Source: Gordionus sp. m RMFG-2023
Taxonomy: Eukaryota > Nematomorpha > Gordioida > Chordodea > Parachordodidae
Direction of reading: 5' to 3'
NCBI RefSeq assembly: GCF_954871325.1
Contig: NC_088777.1
Location: 30,481,366-30,545,365 of the forward strand
DNA length: 64,000 nt
A program made the translations under genes and the position numbers. Under the pieces are notes generated by a model. It had not been told where the DNA came from. It made no database searches and saw nothing but the letters and a program-made list of their open reading frames with translations. Positions 11,885 through 24,300 of the stretch are shown in pieces (the stretch's first letter is position 1; every line of letters begins with the position of its first letter).

Positions 11885-12454
11885 TCCTCATATATGTAGG
11901 TCAGCCTAAAAAATGAAGACTCCTCTGGATTTTTTGGAAACAGTTCATTATACATATGACGAGATCCTACTGCGTCTCCGAGCATTTTTCCTGAAAAAAT
12001 TTCCTTATTATTTCTAAGATTTTTTATATCTCACTATTAGCACGTATTTTTCAATCCTGCCAGCCTGCTCATGGATAAAAATCTTGATAGAATGAATAAT
12101 TAATTTTAAGTTCGGAGAATTATATTGACTATAGCCCACCCTACCCATAGACAGAATTGGTATACGCTCACTTCTCATACGTGCCACAATCATCAAGTTT
12201 ATGACATATCAGGCCATCGACCTTTGGAAAGAAATAAAGATCCTTCTTTAGTCAACCCTTCTTAAAGCATTGCAGAGACTGGGATTTATCGCTGGTTTAC
12301 AATTCTGTCGCATTTCTTAAACCGAGAATCCGACCTCTTGAACATTTCCTTTTATTTTCAACTTCTGAAAGCGATTATTAATTGAAACCATCTCTTCAAA
12401 TAATCTTGCCTTCGTCACGCAATTGGATTCAGACTTAATTTCGATATAGTCAAA

Positions 12455-13160
12455 CCCTGCCCGTCCGAAAACCCGGCCTTCAAGCAAGGAAAATTAAAAA
12501 AATTAATGGGAGGATCGAGCAATTTTTTTCAAGCCGTACAATTTAAATTAAATAGGGCCTAGCAAGACATCAAAATTTTGATATACATTTTTTAAAGCTA
12601 ATATTTTGATTAATACTATTTTAAAATAAATTACAATATGGTTATATCTTTGTATTTTAAGATCTGTCTAACTAAAATAAAGAGGGGTGATGTAATATAC
12701 ACTTCAAACTATTTCTATAAATAATATATTAAATTCACAAAAAATACTATTTTAAAATAAATTACAATATGGTTATATCTTTGTATTTTAAGATCTGTCT
12801 AACTAAAATAAAGAGGGGTGATGTAATATACACTTCAAACTATTTCTATAAATAATATATTAAATTCACAAAAAATACAATTTATTAATGACATGAACCA
12901 ATTACAAATATAGATATCAAATACAATTGATTTATAAAAAGTTGTTTTAGAAATATAGTCATAGAGAGCCTAATTAATATCGGAGAAAAATTAGATATAG
13001 ATATTAAAAATACGATGGCCAGAAAATTCGTACTAAAAAATTATATAGCCGGTCGGACTGGCCGGCCTTAAATTTATTTTTGTAAAATTTTTATAGGCCG
13101 AACAACTTATGCAAAAATTCTCATCGGGCTGAAGTAGTCCGGGCTTTGCAGAGCATTGTT
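12455..13160. mobile_element. Possible degraded MITE with CCCGG-type ends
   Basis: AACCCTGCCCGTCCGAAAACCCGGCC on the left loosely mirrors GGGCTGAAGTAGTCCGGGCTTTG on the right. Both lie between coding patches of the reverse-transcriptase relic. No target duplication was identified. Confidence 0.3.
12612..12877 (+). repeat. Tandem duplication of a 131-bp unit
   Basis: Two adjacent copies starting at 12612 and 12743 (AATACTATTTTAAAATAAAT...) appear identical over their full length. This implies a recent duplication or an assembly artefact. Confidence 0.92.
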
Positions 13161-13674
13161 AGTAATACACTCATATTCATTATTTAAAACTCCTGTTAAC
13201 TCAAAAGGTCACTAAACCCTGCATGCGAAAATGAAAAGACAGATTTCTTAGATATATTAAATGCAATGACACTATATCTTATCCTTGTAATCTTATGGAA
13301 TTCCTTCTACCCTCCAACTGACTGGACTTAGCAACCAGATGGTAAACGTCTTGATTGCTCATCCAAGATCCCATAGAAGAGTAATGAGTTCTTAATCTGG
13401 AACTTTTCTTGTGTATATCCATTAGCATCCTTCAACCAAAATCATGATGCTATAGCTGAAGCAGAATGGAGCAAATGTATCAACTATTTATGCGTTGTCC
13501 CAATCATTTATTAATATTAATAATTGTTATATCTCCAATTTTATTTGGCACCCTAACTTCTTCCGGGATCTAGGGTATCACATTATATCTAAGACCTAAA
13601 ATCGAAACTGTAAAAATCATATCTTGAGTGACTTAGTTAATGTAAAGTCTATTGTAATCAGATTGAACAAATAG

Positions 13675-13790
13675 AATAATGTCATAAAAACGTTTATCCA
13701 ATAAAATTGCGAATACAAATATTATTATAATGTCGTAAAAACGTTTATCCAATATAATTGAAAATACAAATATTAGTGAACAAAGATAAA
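13675..13790 (+). repeat. Short tandem duplication, about 57 bp, two copies
   Basis: AATGTCATAAAAACGTTTAT and AATGTCGTAAAAACGTTTAT each start a unit continuing CCAATA...AATTG...AATACAAATATTA. Confidence 0.75.
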
Positions 13791-13799
13791 TCTTAATAT

Positions 13800-15256
13800 T
13801 CCCAGAAATCGAATAATTTTTTGCCAATTATAAAAAAAGTCATGAAAACGTCAGTCACGTCATAAACGAAGGCCCACAAAGAGCCGTAATTAATATAATA
13901 CAAGCTAACTATATTAATTTTATATTCTTCGTTGATGGTTAAACATTCATTAATAAGTAGAGTCTTTAACCAATTTTACGTCACATGACCTCCTAATATC
14001 GGGCAACAACCATTATCTATCAATCCACGTTCTAGGCTTAAAATCCTATCGAAAAACCGAGTTCAAAAAAATGCCCCCATATACCTTCTTGTACAAATTA
14101 TATAAACTTCATATTGCCACTAATTTTGCAAAAAAAATAGTGAATATAATTATATGTACAAGTATTATACCTCAAATAAATTTATATTTTTCATTTAAAA
14201 AGTATAAATATTACATAATTATACGTAAAATTAGTTATATCAGGAGACAAACAGTTTTTTAAAGCATATTGAAACATGGGGATTAGAAGCTCTTTAAATG
14301 GCTGGAAACGAGGTGCTCGGAACCTAGGAGAAGTAAAGTGAGCCAGGATTATTTGTTCAGTCGAGAAATGAATCCTGAGAGGAAATAAAATCATTAAATT
14401 GTTCACATAATATATAATCAAGATTTATTTACAATTATTTATATTTAAAAAATTTGGCGATATTATGCAACTAAATTTTTATACATTTAAATAATGAGCT
14501 TCGTCGATTGTGGGCTAGAAATATTTTTTGGATGGATAGAAGTAAAGTTAAACATTAAAATTTTTTTGAATAAAAAATATTAAACATATATTAATCTATA
14601 TAATAGATACTTTAAAAAAATATATACTACAGGGTTAGTACTTTAAACTATATTATTTGTAGCGAATTCTTATTTTTAAGTTTATCATAAATGCAAATAT
14701 TGATAAAATGTAAATGTATAAATAGGGAAATATTTGGTATTGGTGTCATAAATGATAAATAATAGATTGCACTTGCCTTAACGCCAGGCCATATATTATG
14801 GCAAAATCTTAAATAAATAAAATGGTAGATATTTATAAATAGAACCAAGATTAAAAATAGTGAAATATAAGATGAGACTGCTAAAACGAAGTTCAATAAC
14901 ACTAGTTGAGACAGAATAATAGGATTTTAGAAAAACAAAGAGATAGATTTAAAAAACTAAAGTATATATTTATAGAAATTATTTGGGAGATATCAATTTT
15001 TATAGGTGTTGGTGATATTTATCATTATCCCTTATAATAAAATTACCTTATTTATTCATATTATTAACCATATATTCTATTAGAGAGGAAGATCTAACAT
15101 CAAGAAATTTTGTTACTTAAATAGGTTTGTTACTCCATAGTTAAGAGTTTTCATTAAAATTAGTTAGGCAGCGATTCAGTGATAATTAAAAAAATGATGA
15201 TCATATAATATTTTAAGAATAGTTTTGTATCAGTAATCATCGTCAGAAATCAATTT
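13800..15256. other. Spacer downstream of the PP2C-like gene, no gene recognised
   Basis: AT-rich. Short open frames at 14071-14262, 14191-14421 and 14648-14902 are made of AT-rich codons and match no family. Confidence 0.5.
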
Positions 15257-15381
15257 TTATAAATGTATCTTATAAGCCACGATTGTTGCGTGATCCAATT
15301 TTCCTGGGGCAGCAAATAACTCTCTTCTAGCCATTTTTCGTCTAGCTCTTTGATATTCAAAACGTCGTGATTCGTCCATAT
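15257..15381 (-). CDS. PP2C-like gene, terminal exon
   Basis: The acceptor ACTAAAG is followed by MDESRRFEYQRARRKMARRE and LFAAPGKLDHATIVAYKIHL, then TAA. PGKLDHATIVAY is the conserved C-terminal strand of the family and supplies the last PP2C metal-binding Asp. Confidence 0.88.
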
Positions 15382-18300
15382 CTTTAGTGTTTCCTAGTTC
15401 TTAATTTTAAAAAGGTTTATTTAAAAGGTTTTTTGTTTGTTTAGCTTCGTCATAATATAAGCTAAAATCAACTGGTCATAAGAAATTTAGATATTCGGTT
15501 TACAATCTAGACTTAAAATGTAATTTTCTTTCCATTTAGAGCATTAACCATTTATTTTATGAAAAACAATATTTTTGCTTATTTATTATACTATCTTCCC
15601 TTTTTCTATATTTTCTCAAAATGTTGGCTTTTGCCTCAACGTGGGAGGAAGGAGATAATATTTTTGAACGAATGGAGGTTAAAAAGTCTCTGACGTGGGT
15701 GAACTGATCATAAGGGCAGATGGGAAAAATGCCACGAGGCCAGGACAAAATTCAGATAATTTTTGGGGCTGATTGAAGAAAATGTTATATTAAAAAATTC
15801 ATTAAATTTTATATAATAAACAAAAAAAATGAATCAAAAACTTTTCATAACATAGGAATTACATTCACATGCATTTATTTGTAAATATTAATTTTGTTAG
15901 CTCAGGTTTTTTATTTTAAAAAAGTATTTATTATATTATAAGTATCGATGTTTACATAAAGGTATTTTATAATAATGGCAACGGACAGAATATATTATTA
16001 TCAGAAAATCTATCAGCTATTAATTATTTGGATTATTATAGGCGGAAACACCTCAATTCTATAATGATCAATAGGGTTATTAGGTCGTTCGTCTCTACAT
16101 TTTGAATATATTTTTGTAAGATTAATTCTGTGAAAAGATCATTCACATTCCATAAAAATATTCCCAGGTAAAATTTTATCAGTTAATAGTTTATTTAATT
16201 TGAGTGCCATATCTTTTGCTTTACTTTCAATTGAAATAAAATTGAAATTGATAATTTGGCAAATTCAACCATAGTCTATGCAGTAATAATATCAATATTT
16301 TTTGTTTAAGTAGTGCGATAATGACCCAATTATTTCAAAAAAAGTGTACTATTATAATGTTTTTAAATTATAACAAGTTTTCAATAAATGATTATGCCTC
16401 TGAATAAGCTTTAACTTCATACGATTGTGAATCTATTATAAGACTCTTATTATAACAGGTTGCAAGAATCTTCTCCATATATTCATGTATCTGTATTTTA
16501 ATCTGCTCCCAAAATTATCTATATTTTAATAGACCCTTAAAATTATCTGTATTTTGCCCCGGTCTCGTGGGCATTTTGCATATCCACTTATGGCCAACCC
16601 TGTCATCATGGATTTAAGGACATCTGCTAAATGAAGGGAATATATGTGATAGTTATGTCAATTGTGGCAAGGTGGAAGGATCTTGCTAGGTTTAAAAGGG
16701 AAGGGTGGTTGGAGAAGTATGCTAAACCCCCTCCCCCCAATTGCCCTGTTTATGTAGAAACTGGAAGTGACTCTAACCATGAATTGCAGAAAGGTATGAT
16801 TATTATTGTTCAAATGAAAAGTGACTCATGTGAATATAAATCATACTGAGCCTAAATTCATGAAATAGACATTTTGTAGACGTAGAGAAGTTGTGTGATA
16901 GAGTACCGCATAAAGTTACAAATGAGAGTCAGGCGTAGAAAATTGGTTCAAAGAATAAGAGCCATGTACGTGGAGGAACACATGGTGGTCAAATCAACGG
17001 ATGGGGATAGTAAAAGTTTTGAACAAGGTTTTGTCTAGAGCACCTTGTTATTTATCATAGTAATGGAGGTGGTGACTAGAGAGATACGTAAAGTACTTCC
17101 ATGGGAGTTCTTGTATGCAAATTATCCGTAACGATGAAGAAAAGTGAAACGAACTTTAAGAATAAAATGCCTATTTTTAAACGTTATTTAAGAATAAATA
17201 GATAGAACCATACTTTAAAAGCTACTTTTGCTACTTAAAAAATTATTTAAATCTTAATTACTATTCTATGATATATTATATAGATAATAGTCAGAGACCT
17301 GCAGCGGTTAAATTTTGAAGCCTGAACACATCATGGGGTTTAAAAAAATTTCAAACCCGGGTAGAATTTTTGTTAAAATATTTGTGGCCCGATCCCAGTT
17401 TTCCTAATTTTAAGCCCTGGCCCCGAACTTTCAATATTTCGTTTGTTTAAATTATTTTAGAAGTATTATATAAATGGTTACAAAGTGAAACACAAATATA
17501 AGCAGAATGTTAAATGATCCATTATATAATCCAACTAATTAATTGATTTACCTACCTGATTTGTAATTATTTATAAGCCGGTCCCGATTTATTAAATGAT
17601 ATAATTTTAAATCGGCTCCGGACTGGATTTATTTATTTTCAGCTGATATTTTAAATTTCCCCTAGAAACATTTTACAAAATTATTATTAAAAATTACGAA
17701 TTTTTAAATATATTTTTTTAGAAAAAATTCAGCCCGAACGTGAAAATGGGAAAAATTTAAATCTAGGCCAAACCTAAAAATTTGATTTCTGCAGGTCTTT
17801 GCAGTTGATACTTATTATAATTAATCTAAAACAAAAAGTAGCGCGCTCCTAGCAAAGATAGTTAATAGCTCTGGATAGATTATGATAGCGCATGTGAAAT
17901 CTTCGAAACCACAAATAGTAAACAATTTCATAAAACGTTTATACTCTCATTAAATTATAAACAATTTCATTCACGAAAAATAAAAATGCAATCCAAATAA
18001 CAAAAGGAAAAATTAATTTTTATTGTACTATTTATAACCTTCTATAAAATTTTTAGGGTTTTCCAAAATTCGCCTCTTGCTTTCGGTCACTTTAACGCAG
18101 TAATTGAGAAGTCTAGCACAGAGATCTCTAGCCGTTAATGAGTTTCTGAATGGTATATAGGTAGTAAAACACATTCAATAATATTTTTTTATTTTCAAAT
18201 CGTTTTGTTTATTTTGTTCTTCTTGCTATACCTAAAATGAAATATTCGTTATTCAATTTTATTCGATTCGATAACAACATTATTCGATTTGAATAAGGAA

Positions 18301-21300
18301 AATATATTATTCGTGAAATAATTTTTTATCCATTATCGGATCGAATTATTCAAAATTATTCGTATAATTTAAAATTATTTAAGTATTTAACATGTTCCTT
18401 ATATGGAACATTTTATTTTTTTACTTTATTTCCCAACAACTATAAATGACTTTAATTTTAATAATTTAATTTTTACAGAGTTTGAAAAATTTTTTAAAGA
18501 AAAAAGATTTTTGATCAAAATTTACCTAAAATTCCAAATAAGTTTAATAATTTTTTTTTTTAATTTTCATGAATAAAAAATCTTTCAAAATGAAATCACA
18601 TTTTTGTTAAATGTGATTTTATCATTTTTAAAAATATTTTTAAAGAATTTATTTTTCGTATCGAATCGAATATAAATAAGGAATTATTCAGTACAATTAT
18701 TCGATTTGGAAATATGAATAATGCAAATATTCAATTCAATTTGTATTTTTGTAGGTATACTTCCTACATTTTATATTATTCACTTTTAAAAATTTATTTT
18801 TGCTTCCCTGAATATTTTTTCATAACAAACTTTAGTCAAAATTAATAAGGTTAGCAAAATTTTATTTAAATCATGTTACCCAATGAGGTTATTAGGTAGA
18901 AATACGTCTTCCTCAATGGGATCTTGCAGATTCCATTCAAGATTAATCCTAGATAAGTCTTTATATGCTTCCTTTACATCATTAATATTACCGAAATATT
19001 TTTCCAATTCGCCTATGTTTTGTATATCCAAAATTATGCACCCCATCTGTTTTATAATATTTGTTTATTATTATAAATTTAAATTTTAGCTAATTTTCAA
19101 AAAGAAATGGTTGTCTATATTTAAAAGTAAATCTTTGAGATATGAAGCAATTTATATTTATATATCAGGGACCTAAACTGTTATCTATAAAGGTTCCGGC
19201 TTGGTTTGATTAAGGTTCAGGGGTAAAAAAATTCCGGTTTTAAAAAAATAATAAATTTTTTATATTTATATAAATTTTTCTTAAATAAAAATAAGAAAAA
19301 CACTCAACATGAAATAATACTTGATAAGAATATGAGTGTGTAAAGATTAAAATAAATATGTGTAAGAGGGCGATTTAGGGTTAAAGCCTTTAGGCTTATT
19401 AATAATAAAAAAAACTTGCATTCAATTTAATAAAACTAAATGGATTACCGAAAGACTAAAATAAATTTAGAAAAAGCAATAACAATTTAAGAGTTAAATC
19501 CTATCTATCTTCTCCAAAGTTTAAAAAACAAAAAACTAATCACTATAACTGAAAAATAAAAATAGAGTGAAGAATGTAAAAAAAATAATAACTAACTAGG
19601 GAAAGTGTTACTTATCAAATATATTGTTTTAAATTACCCATATATAAAAGAAAACGGGTTTACACCGGTGCATATAAATTAAGTTCGGTTTGCTCTGTTT
19701 GGCGATTTGCTATAAGGGTTTGGTTATTTGAGAAAATTATAAAGGTTAATTCTGCTATAAATCGCTCCGGGTCCCTGATATTAATATTGCAATACAAAGT
19801 ACAAATATAATCTAAACTCCAATCTAATAGTTTGATGTGTTTGTTGTACACTTTTAATAAAAATAATTGTAATTTAAAGCTTCACAAAATATCTTTAAAA
19901 AAATACTAGCGATAAACGTCGAATGAGTACTAGAGTGATCTTAATCATATTTTGAATTTAAGATAATCGATGTCTTAAATTATAAACTAATAAAAATATC
20001 AGAGACCTGCAGAAGTACCATTTGTACAACCCGGCCCGAATTTGTTTTCAAAATTTTTTTCCAGCCTGACTCGGGTTTTCAGGGTTGTATTTTTTAAAAA
20101 AAATATATTATATTTATTTTTAAATTTATAGCTAATAATGGCGATTTAAAATATTTGGTTTTAAAATATAAGGGCCCGGGTATTTTTTTAAAAAATTTTC
20201 AGGCCCGGCCAGGGCATATTTAAAAAACACCGCTCGGACCGTATAACCGGGGCGAGCCTGCAGGTCTCTGAAAACGATCATAGTTTTTTTTAAGTTTTGT
20301 ACAATAATAAAATCCATGAATCTTAAGGTCTAATCAAAATCAATAATATATTTTTTAAAATATTGTATACATAAGTGTGTTTTAAATTTAAGAAAATATT
20401 TAAATATCTGTGTGAAAAAATATGAATGCAAGAGGAATATCTAAACCATATTCATTTAAATTAATTTTAACATTTTGCTAGATATAATAATTCTTTATTA
20501 AAAACGAATTCAATTTAAAATGATGCATAATTTATAATAAAATATAGGCTTTTTAAAATAGGGATATCTTGCAGTTTATGAAAATGTTATATTTCTTCGA
20601 AAAGTATTTAATAAATATTTGCATTTTTCGGCTACGAGGGGGAAGGTGGCCCCCTTCTGACTACTTGCCTGACTGCTAAATAAATGTTTTAATACTAATA
20701 TTAATATAATTGTATAAAAATATAAATTATGATTTGGTGTCACTTTCATGCCACACATTATCACGCCAACATTTTATCAAGACAACACTTTATCGTACAT
20801 TTGGTCACATGGCACTTGATAACGTGACATCTATACATTTTGAAAATCAATTATTTTTATTTAAATAAATATTTGTTCACTCAAATTCCTTTATCTAGGA
20901 CGGGCAAAAATTTTGCCATTTAGGATAAATTGCTAATAAATTGGCCCATAAAAAAAATATAAAATCCAGTTCGATCAATTTTTTAAAAATATTGTATAAT
21001 ATTATTTAATCAGTAATCATAAAATAAATTATTTAACATTCATATTTTCAATTTACCAAGTGAATTACTTCACAAAATACAACCAAATTGATTTAAAATA
21101 ACGAAATTTTAAAAATCCAGGCCATAAAATGATCAAAATGTTAAAATCCAAGCCAAGGAAAAATAAGCCAGACTAGTTTTTAATTTTTTAAAAAAAAATA
21201 TTACAAAATTATTAAATAAAAATGAATATATATATATAAGTATCGAAGGTTCTAAAAAGAGCTTAATTTAGTAATGAGTGTGTTCCTAAAAAACAAGTAT

Positions 21301-24300
21301 AATTATGTTTAAAAGTTTCAAGTTGAAGTTTTTAGAAATATAGATGGTATTCGTTTTTCAACTCTATCATGTCTCTGATTTAAATATAAAAATTATTTGT
21401 ATATTTCTAGTATTCTTGAGTGAAATTTAGAATTTAACTTCATGAATACCTATTTAAATAAGATATTTCTCAACTGTAACGAAATATGATTGACCAATTT
21501 GCTGAACTTTTAAGCTCCGTCACGTTGGCCGAACGATTGGAAGCACTAACGATGAATCATATGCCATTTTTAATGCTTCAATCCGTATAGAAGCCGAATT
21601 TAAGGAAAAAAAGTATAAGCAAAAATAAAAACTTGTGCCAACTTCACGTTTAAAAGTTGATTGAAAGCACTAACGATAAAATATATAAATCATTCTTTTG
21701 CTTTGTTAGTAGAGGTTAGTGCTTCAATCACTATTGCAGCTGAATCTAAGAATAAAAAATTATTTGCGAAAAAAACAAAAATAAACAATAAGGCGGCTAA
21801 CCAAAACAAAAACTATAGTTGTACTAAACATCCGTTCCCAATTATTTAGTGCTTCAGTTACTAATTTGGTAAACCGCTATATGGAAAAATAGTTATATGC
21901 TAAATAAACGTTTTGAGGTCAAATTTTGGCCAGCAAAACTATGGAAGCACTAACGATGAAATTTATTTCATTCTTTAGTGCTTCGTTAGTATAGGTTAGT
22001 ACTTTAATCAGTTTAGTAGCCCCTGTTAAAATAAAAGTTATTAAGGAAATAAACAGAGGTCACACACTAAAACAAAAAATAGAGAAACAACAAACACTCT
22101 ATTTCGCCATTATTTATTAATAATTAGTAAATTAAAAATCAGTAATTAATTTAGTTAACCGCCTTATAAAGAAAAAGTTATTCAAGGTCAAATTTTGATC
22201 AGCGAAATTATGAAAGCACTAACGATGAAACATTTATCAATCTTAAGCGCTCCTAACATTTTAATACTCAAATATGGTAAATGATCTTCGGAAATAATTG
22301 ATAGGCTAAGTGCAAAAGGTCAATAAGCATTTTTAATTACTTGTGACTTTTTATAGGGTTCCCAAACTAACGGAATTTAAATTTTACTAATTAAGCACTA
22401 AATAATGGTTGAAATAAGATGTTTGTCGCTGATATATTTTTTGTTTGTTAAAAATTTTTAATTTAAATTCGGCTAATAAACTGATTCAAGCACTAACCTT
22501 ACTAACAAAGCACTAAAGACTTATATAAGTTTCATCATTAGTGTTTCCAATCGTTAGGCCAACTTCACGCCTAAATCGTAACGTCATAACTTTTATTTAG
22601 CTTATAACTTTTTTCTATAAAGTTTAACCAAATTACTTGCAAAATTTTAAATTACTAATTAAGCACTAAATATTAGCGTAAACCGGATGTTCAATACTAC
22701 TATAGTTTTTGTTCTGACACGTCGCCATTATGTTCTTTTTTTTGCAAATAACTTTATTCTTAAATTCGGCTACAAAAATGATTGAAGCACTAACCTCTCC
22801 TATCGAAGCACTAAAGAATAATATAAGTTAATCGTTCGGCCAACTTTACGCCTAAATCATGACGATATATTTTTTATTTAGCTTATAACTTTGTGCAGTT
22901 AACTAAATTAGTAGCGGAATTTAAACATATTAATTAAACACTAAATATTGGCGAAAACTAAATGTTTAATGCTTTTATAGTTTTTGTTTTGGCACATTTG
23001 TTTATTTTTGTTTTTTTTAACAAATAACTTTTTGTTCTTAAAATTCGGCTACAAAAGTGATTGAAGCACTAAGCTCTACTAACGAAGCACTAAAGAATGA
23101 TATAAGTTAATCGTTCGGCAAACTTTACGCCTAAATCATGACGATATAATTTTTATTTAGCTTATAACTTTGTGCAGTTAATTAAATTAGTAGCGGAATT
23201 TAAATATATTAATTAATCACTAAATATTAGCGAAAACTAAATGTTTAATGCTTTTATAGTTTTTGTTTTGGCACATTTGTTTATTTTTGTTTTTTTAGCA
23301 AATAACTTTTTGTTCTTGAATTCAGCTATAAAAGTGATTGAAGCACTAAGTTCTACTAACGAAGCACTAAAGAATGATATATATTTCATCATTAATGCTT
23401 TCAATAAACTTTTAAGCTTGAAGTTGGCACAAGTTTTTATTTTTGCTTATAACTTTTTTGCCTTAAATTCGCCTACTATACGGATCGAAGCACTAACAAG
23501 CACTAAAAAATGGTATGATTCATCGTTAATGCTCCCAATCGTTCCTTCATGGAGCTAGATTTTTAAAATAATTCAATTTTTTAAGTTTAATTTCTTTTGA
23601 AAAATAAATAATAATTTTATAATATTTAAATAAGTGTCCGGCAGAGGTCAAATTTTAAGTCCTGGTTTAGATTTTAGAATATTTTTGCCCGGTCCAATTT
23701 TATAAATATTTTAATTTAAATAATTTTGGCAGTATATTTTGTAAATAATTTAAAAGTGAAATTAAAATGTGAGCAGTAAATGAATACTAAATGATTCTTT
23801 TCTTTATGTGTTTTTCTCCTGATTAATTAATATAATTTAAAATTATGATAAAAAATTTGGCCACCACTCTCGGGTTTGTATTTTAAAAATATAACCATTT
23901 TATGAGTATTCAACCTAACAAAATTTTTGGCCCTTCTTAGAAAAAGAAATCTGAGGACAAATATTATTAAATATTTGTAATTAGAATGTGATTAAATATC
24001 GTGAGGCGAAATGTCTGCGCGATAAATTTGAGCATAATGATGTATACTGTGACGAAATATTACCAACTGAAAATAAAAGCTCTTACTGAAATCGGAAAAA
24101 TTATATTTTGATTTTAAAAAATGGAGGGGTTTACTGAATCCTAGGCAATTATATTTTTAAGAATATTGACAAGTATTAAGAAAATTCACAATTTAAAAAT
24201 ACAAGGAAAATAAAGCTTTTATAATCTGCAAGCTCTGATAAGAATAATAAACTTGATATTTCGAAATTTACTTTTAAATTTCAGCTTTACATACTTAAAA

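Larger units (their letters stand above)
10860..13550 (+). pseudogene. Decayed reverse-transcriptase gene, probably of a non-LTR retroelement
   Basis: Pieces in several frames follow the order of a reverse transcriptase family common in invertebrates. KPKNDVRPIVISITWRR at about 10920 matches the GGVRPIAVG-type motif. PEFSQF and IIPSLEGIQSELLGPIILS at about 11150-11260 match the SxEEGxQQGDPLGPLLF block. LPIDRIGIRSLLIRA at about 12150 matches the LPxRxGGLGIRS tail. A C-terminal patch at 13310-13530 reads QPDGKRLD, LIWNFSCVYPLASFN and EAEWSKCINY. Many stops and shifts make it dead. It is interrupted by a hAT MITE (11466-11884) and by further repeats between 12450 and 13160. The clade is not determined. 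Confidence 0.6.
15382..18038 (-). other. Intron (2.66 kb) of the PP2C-like gene
   Basis: Contains a hAT element (15693-16602), a LINE reverse-transcriptase relic (16855-17130) and a CAGAGACCTGCAG MITE (17292-17801), all listed separately. Confidence 0.75.

Noticed and set aside
15557-15748. 63-residue minus-strand frame
   Set aside because: Half of it is the end of a CAGGGGCGGACTGG-type hAT; no exon features and out of order for the PP2C-like gene.
16631-16849. 72-residue plus-strand frame before the LINE relic
   Set aside because: Contains a C-rich transposon-end-like run (PPPPNCP) and no motif; not supported as coding.
23241-23558. 105-residue frame
   Set aside because: Lies across tandem units of the foldback-like element; composition follows the repeat.
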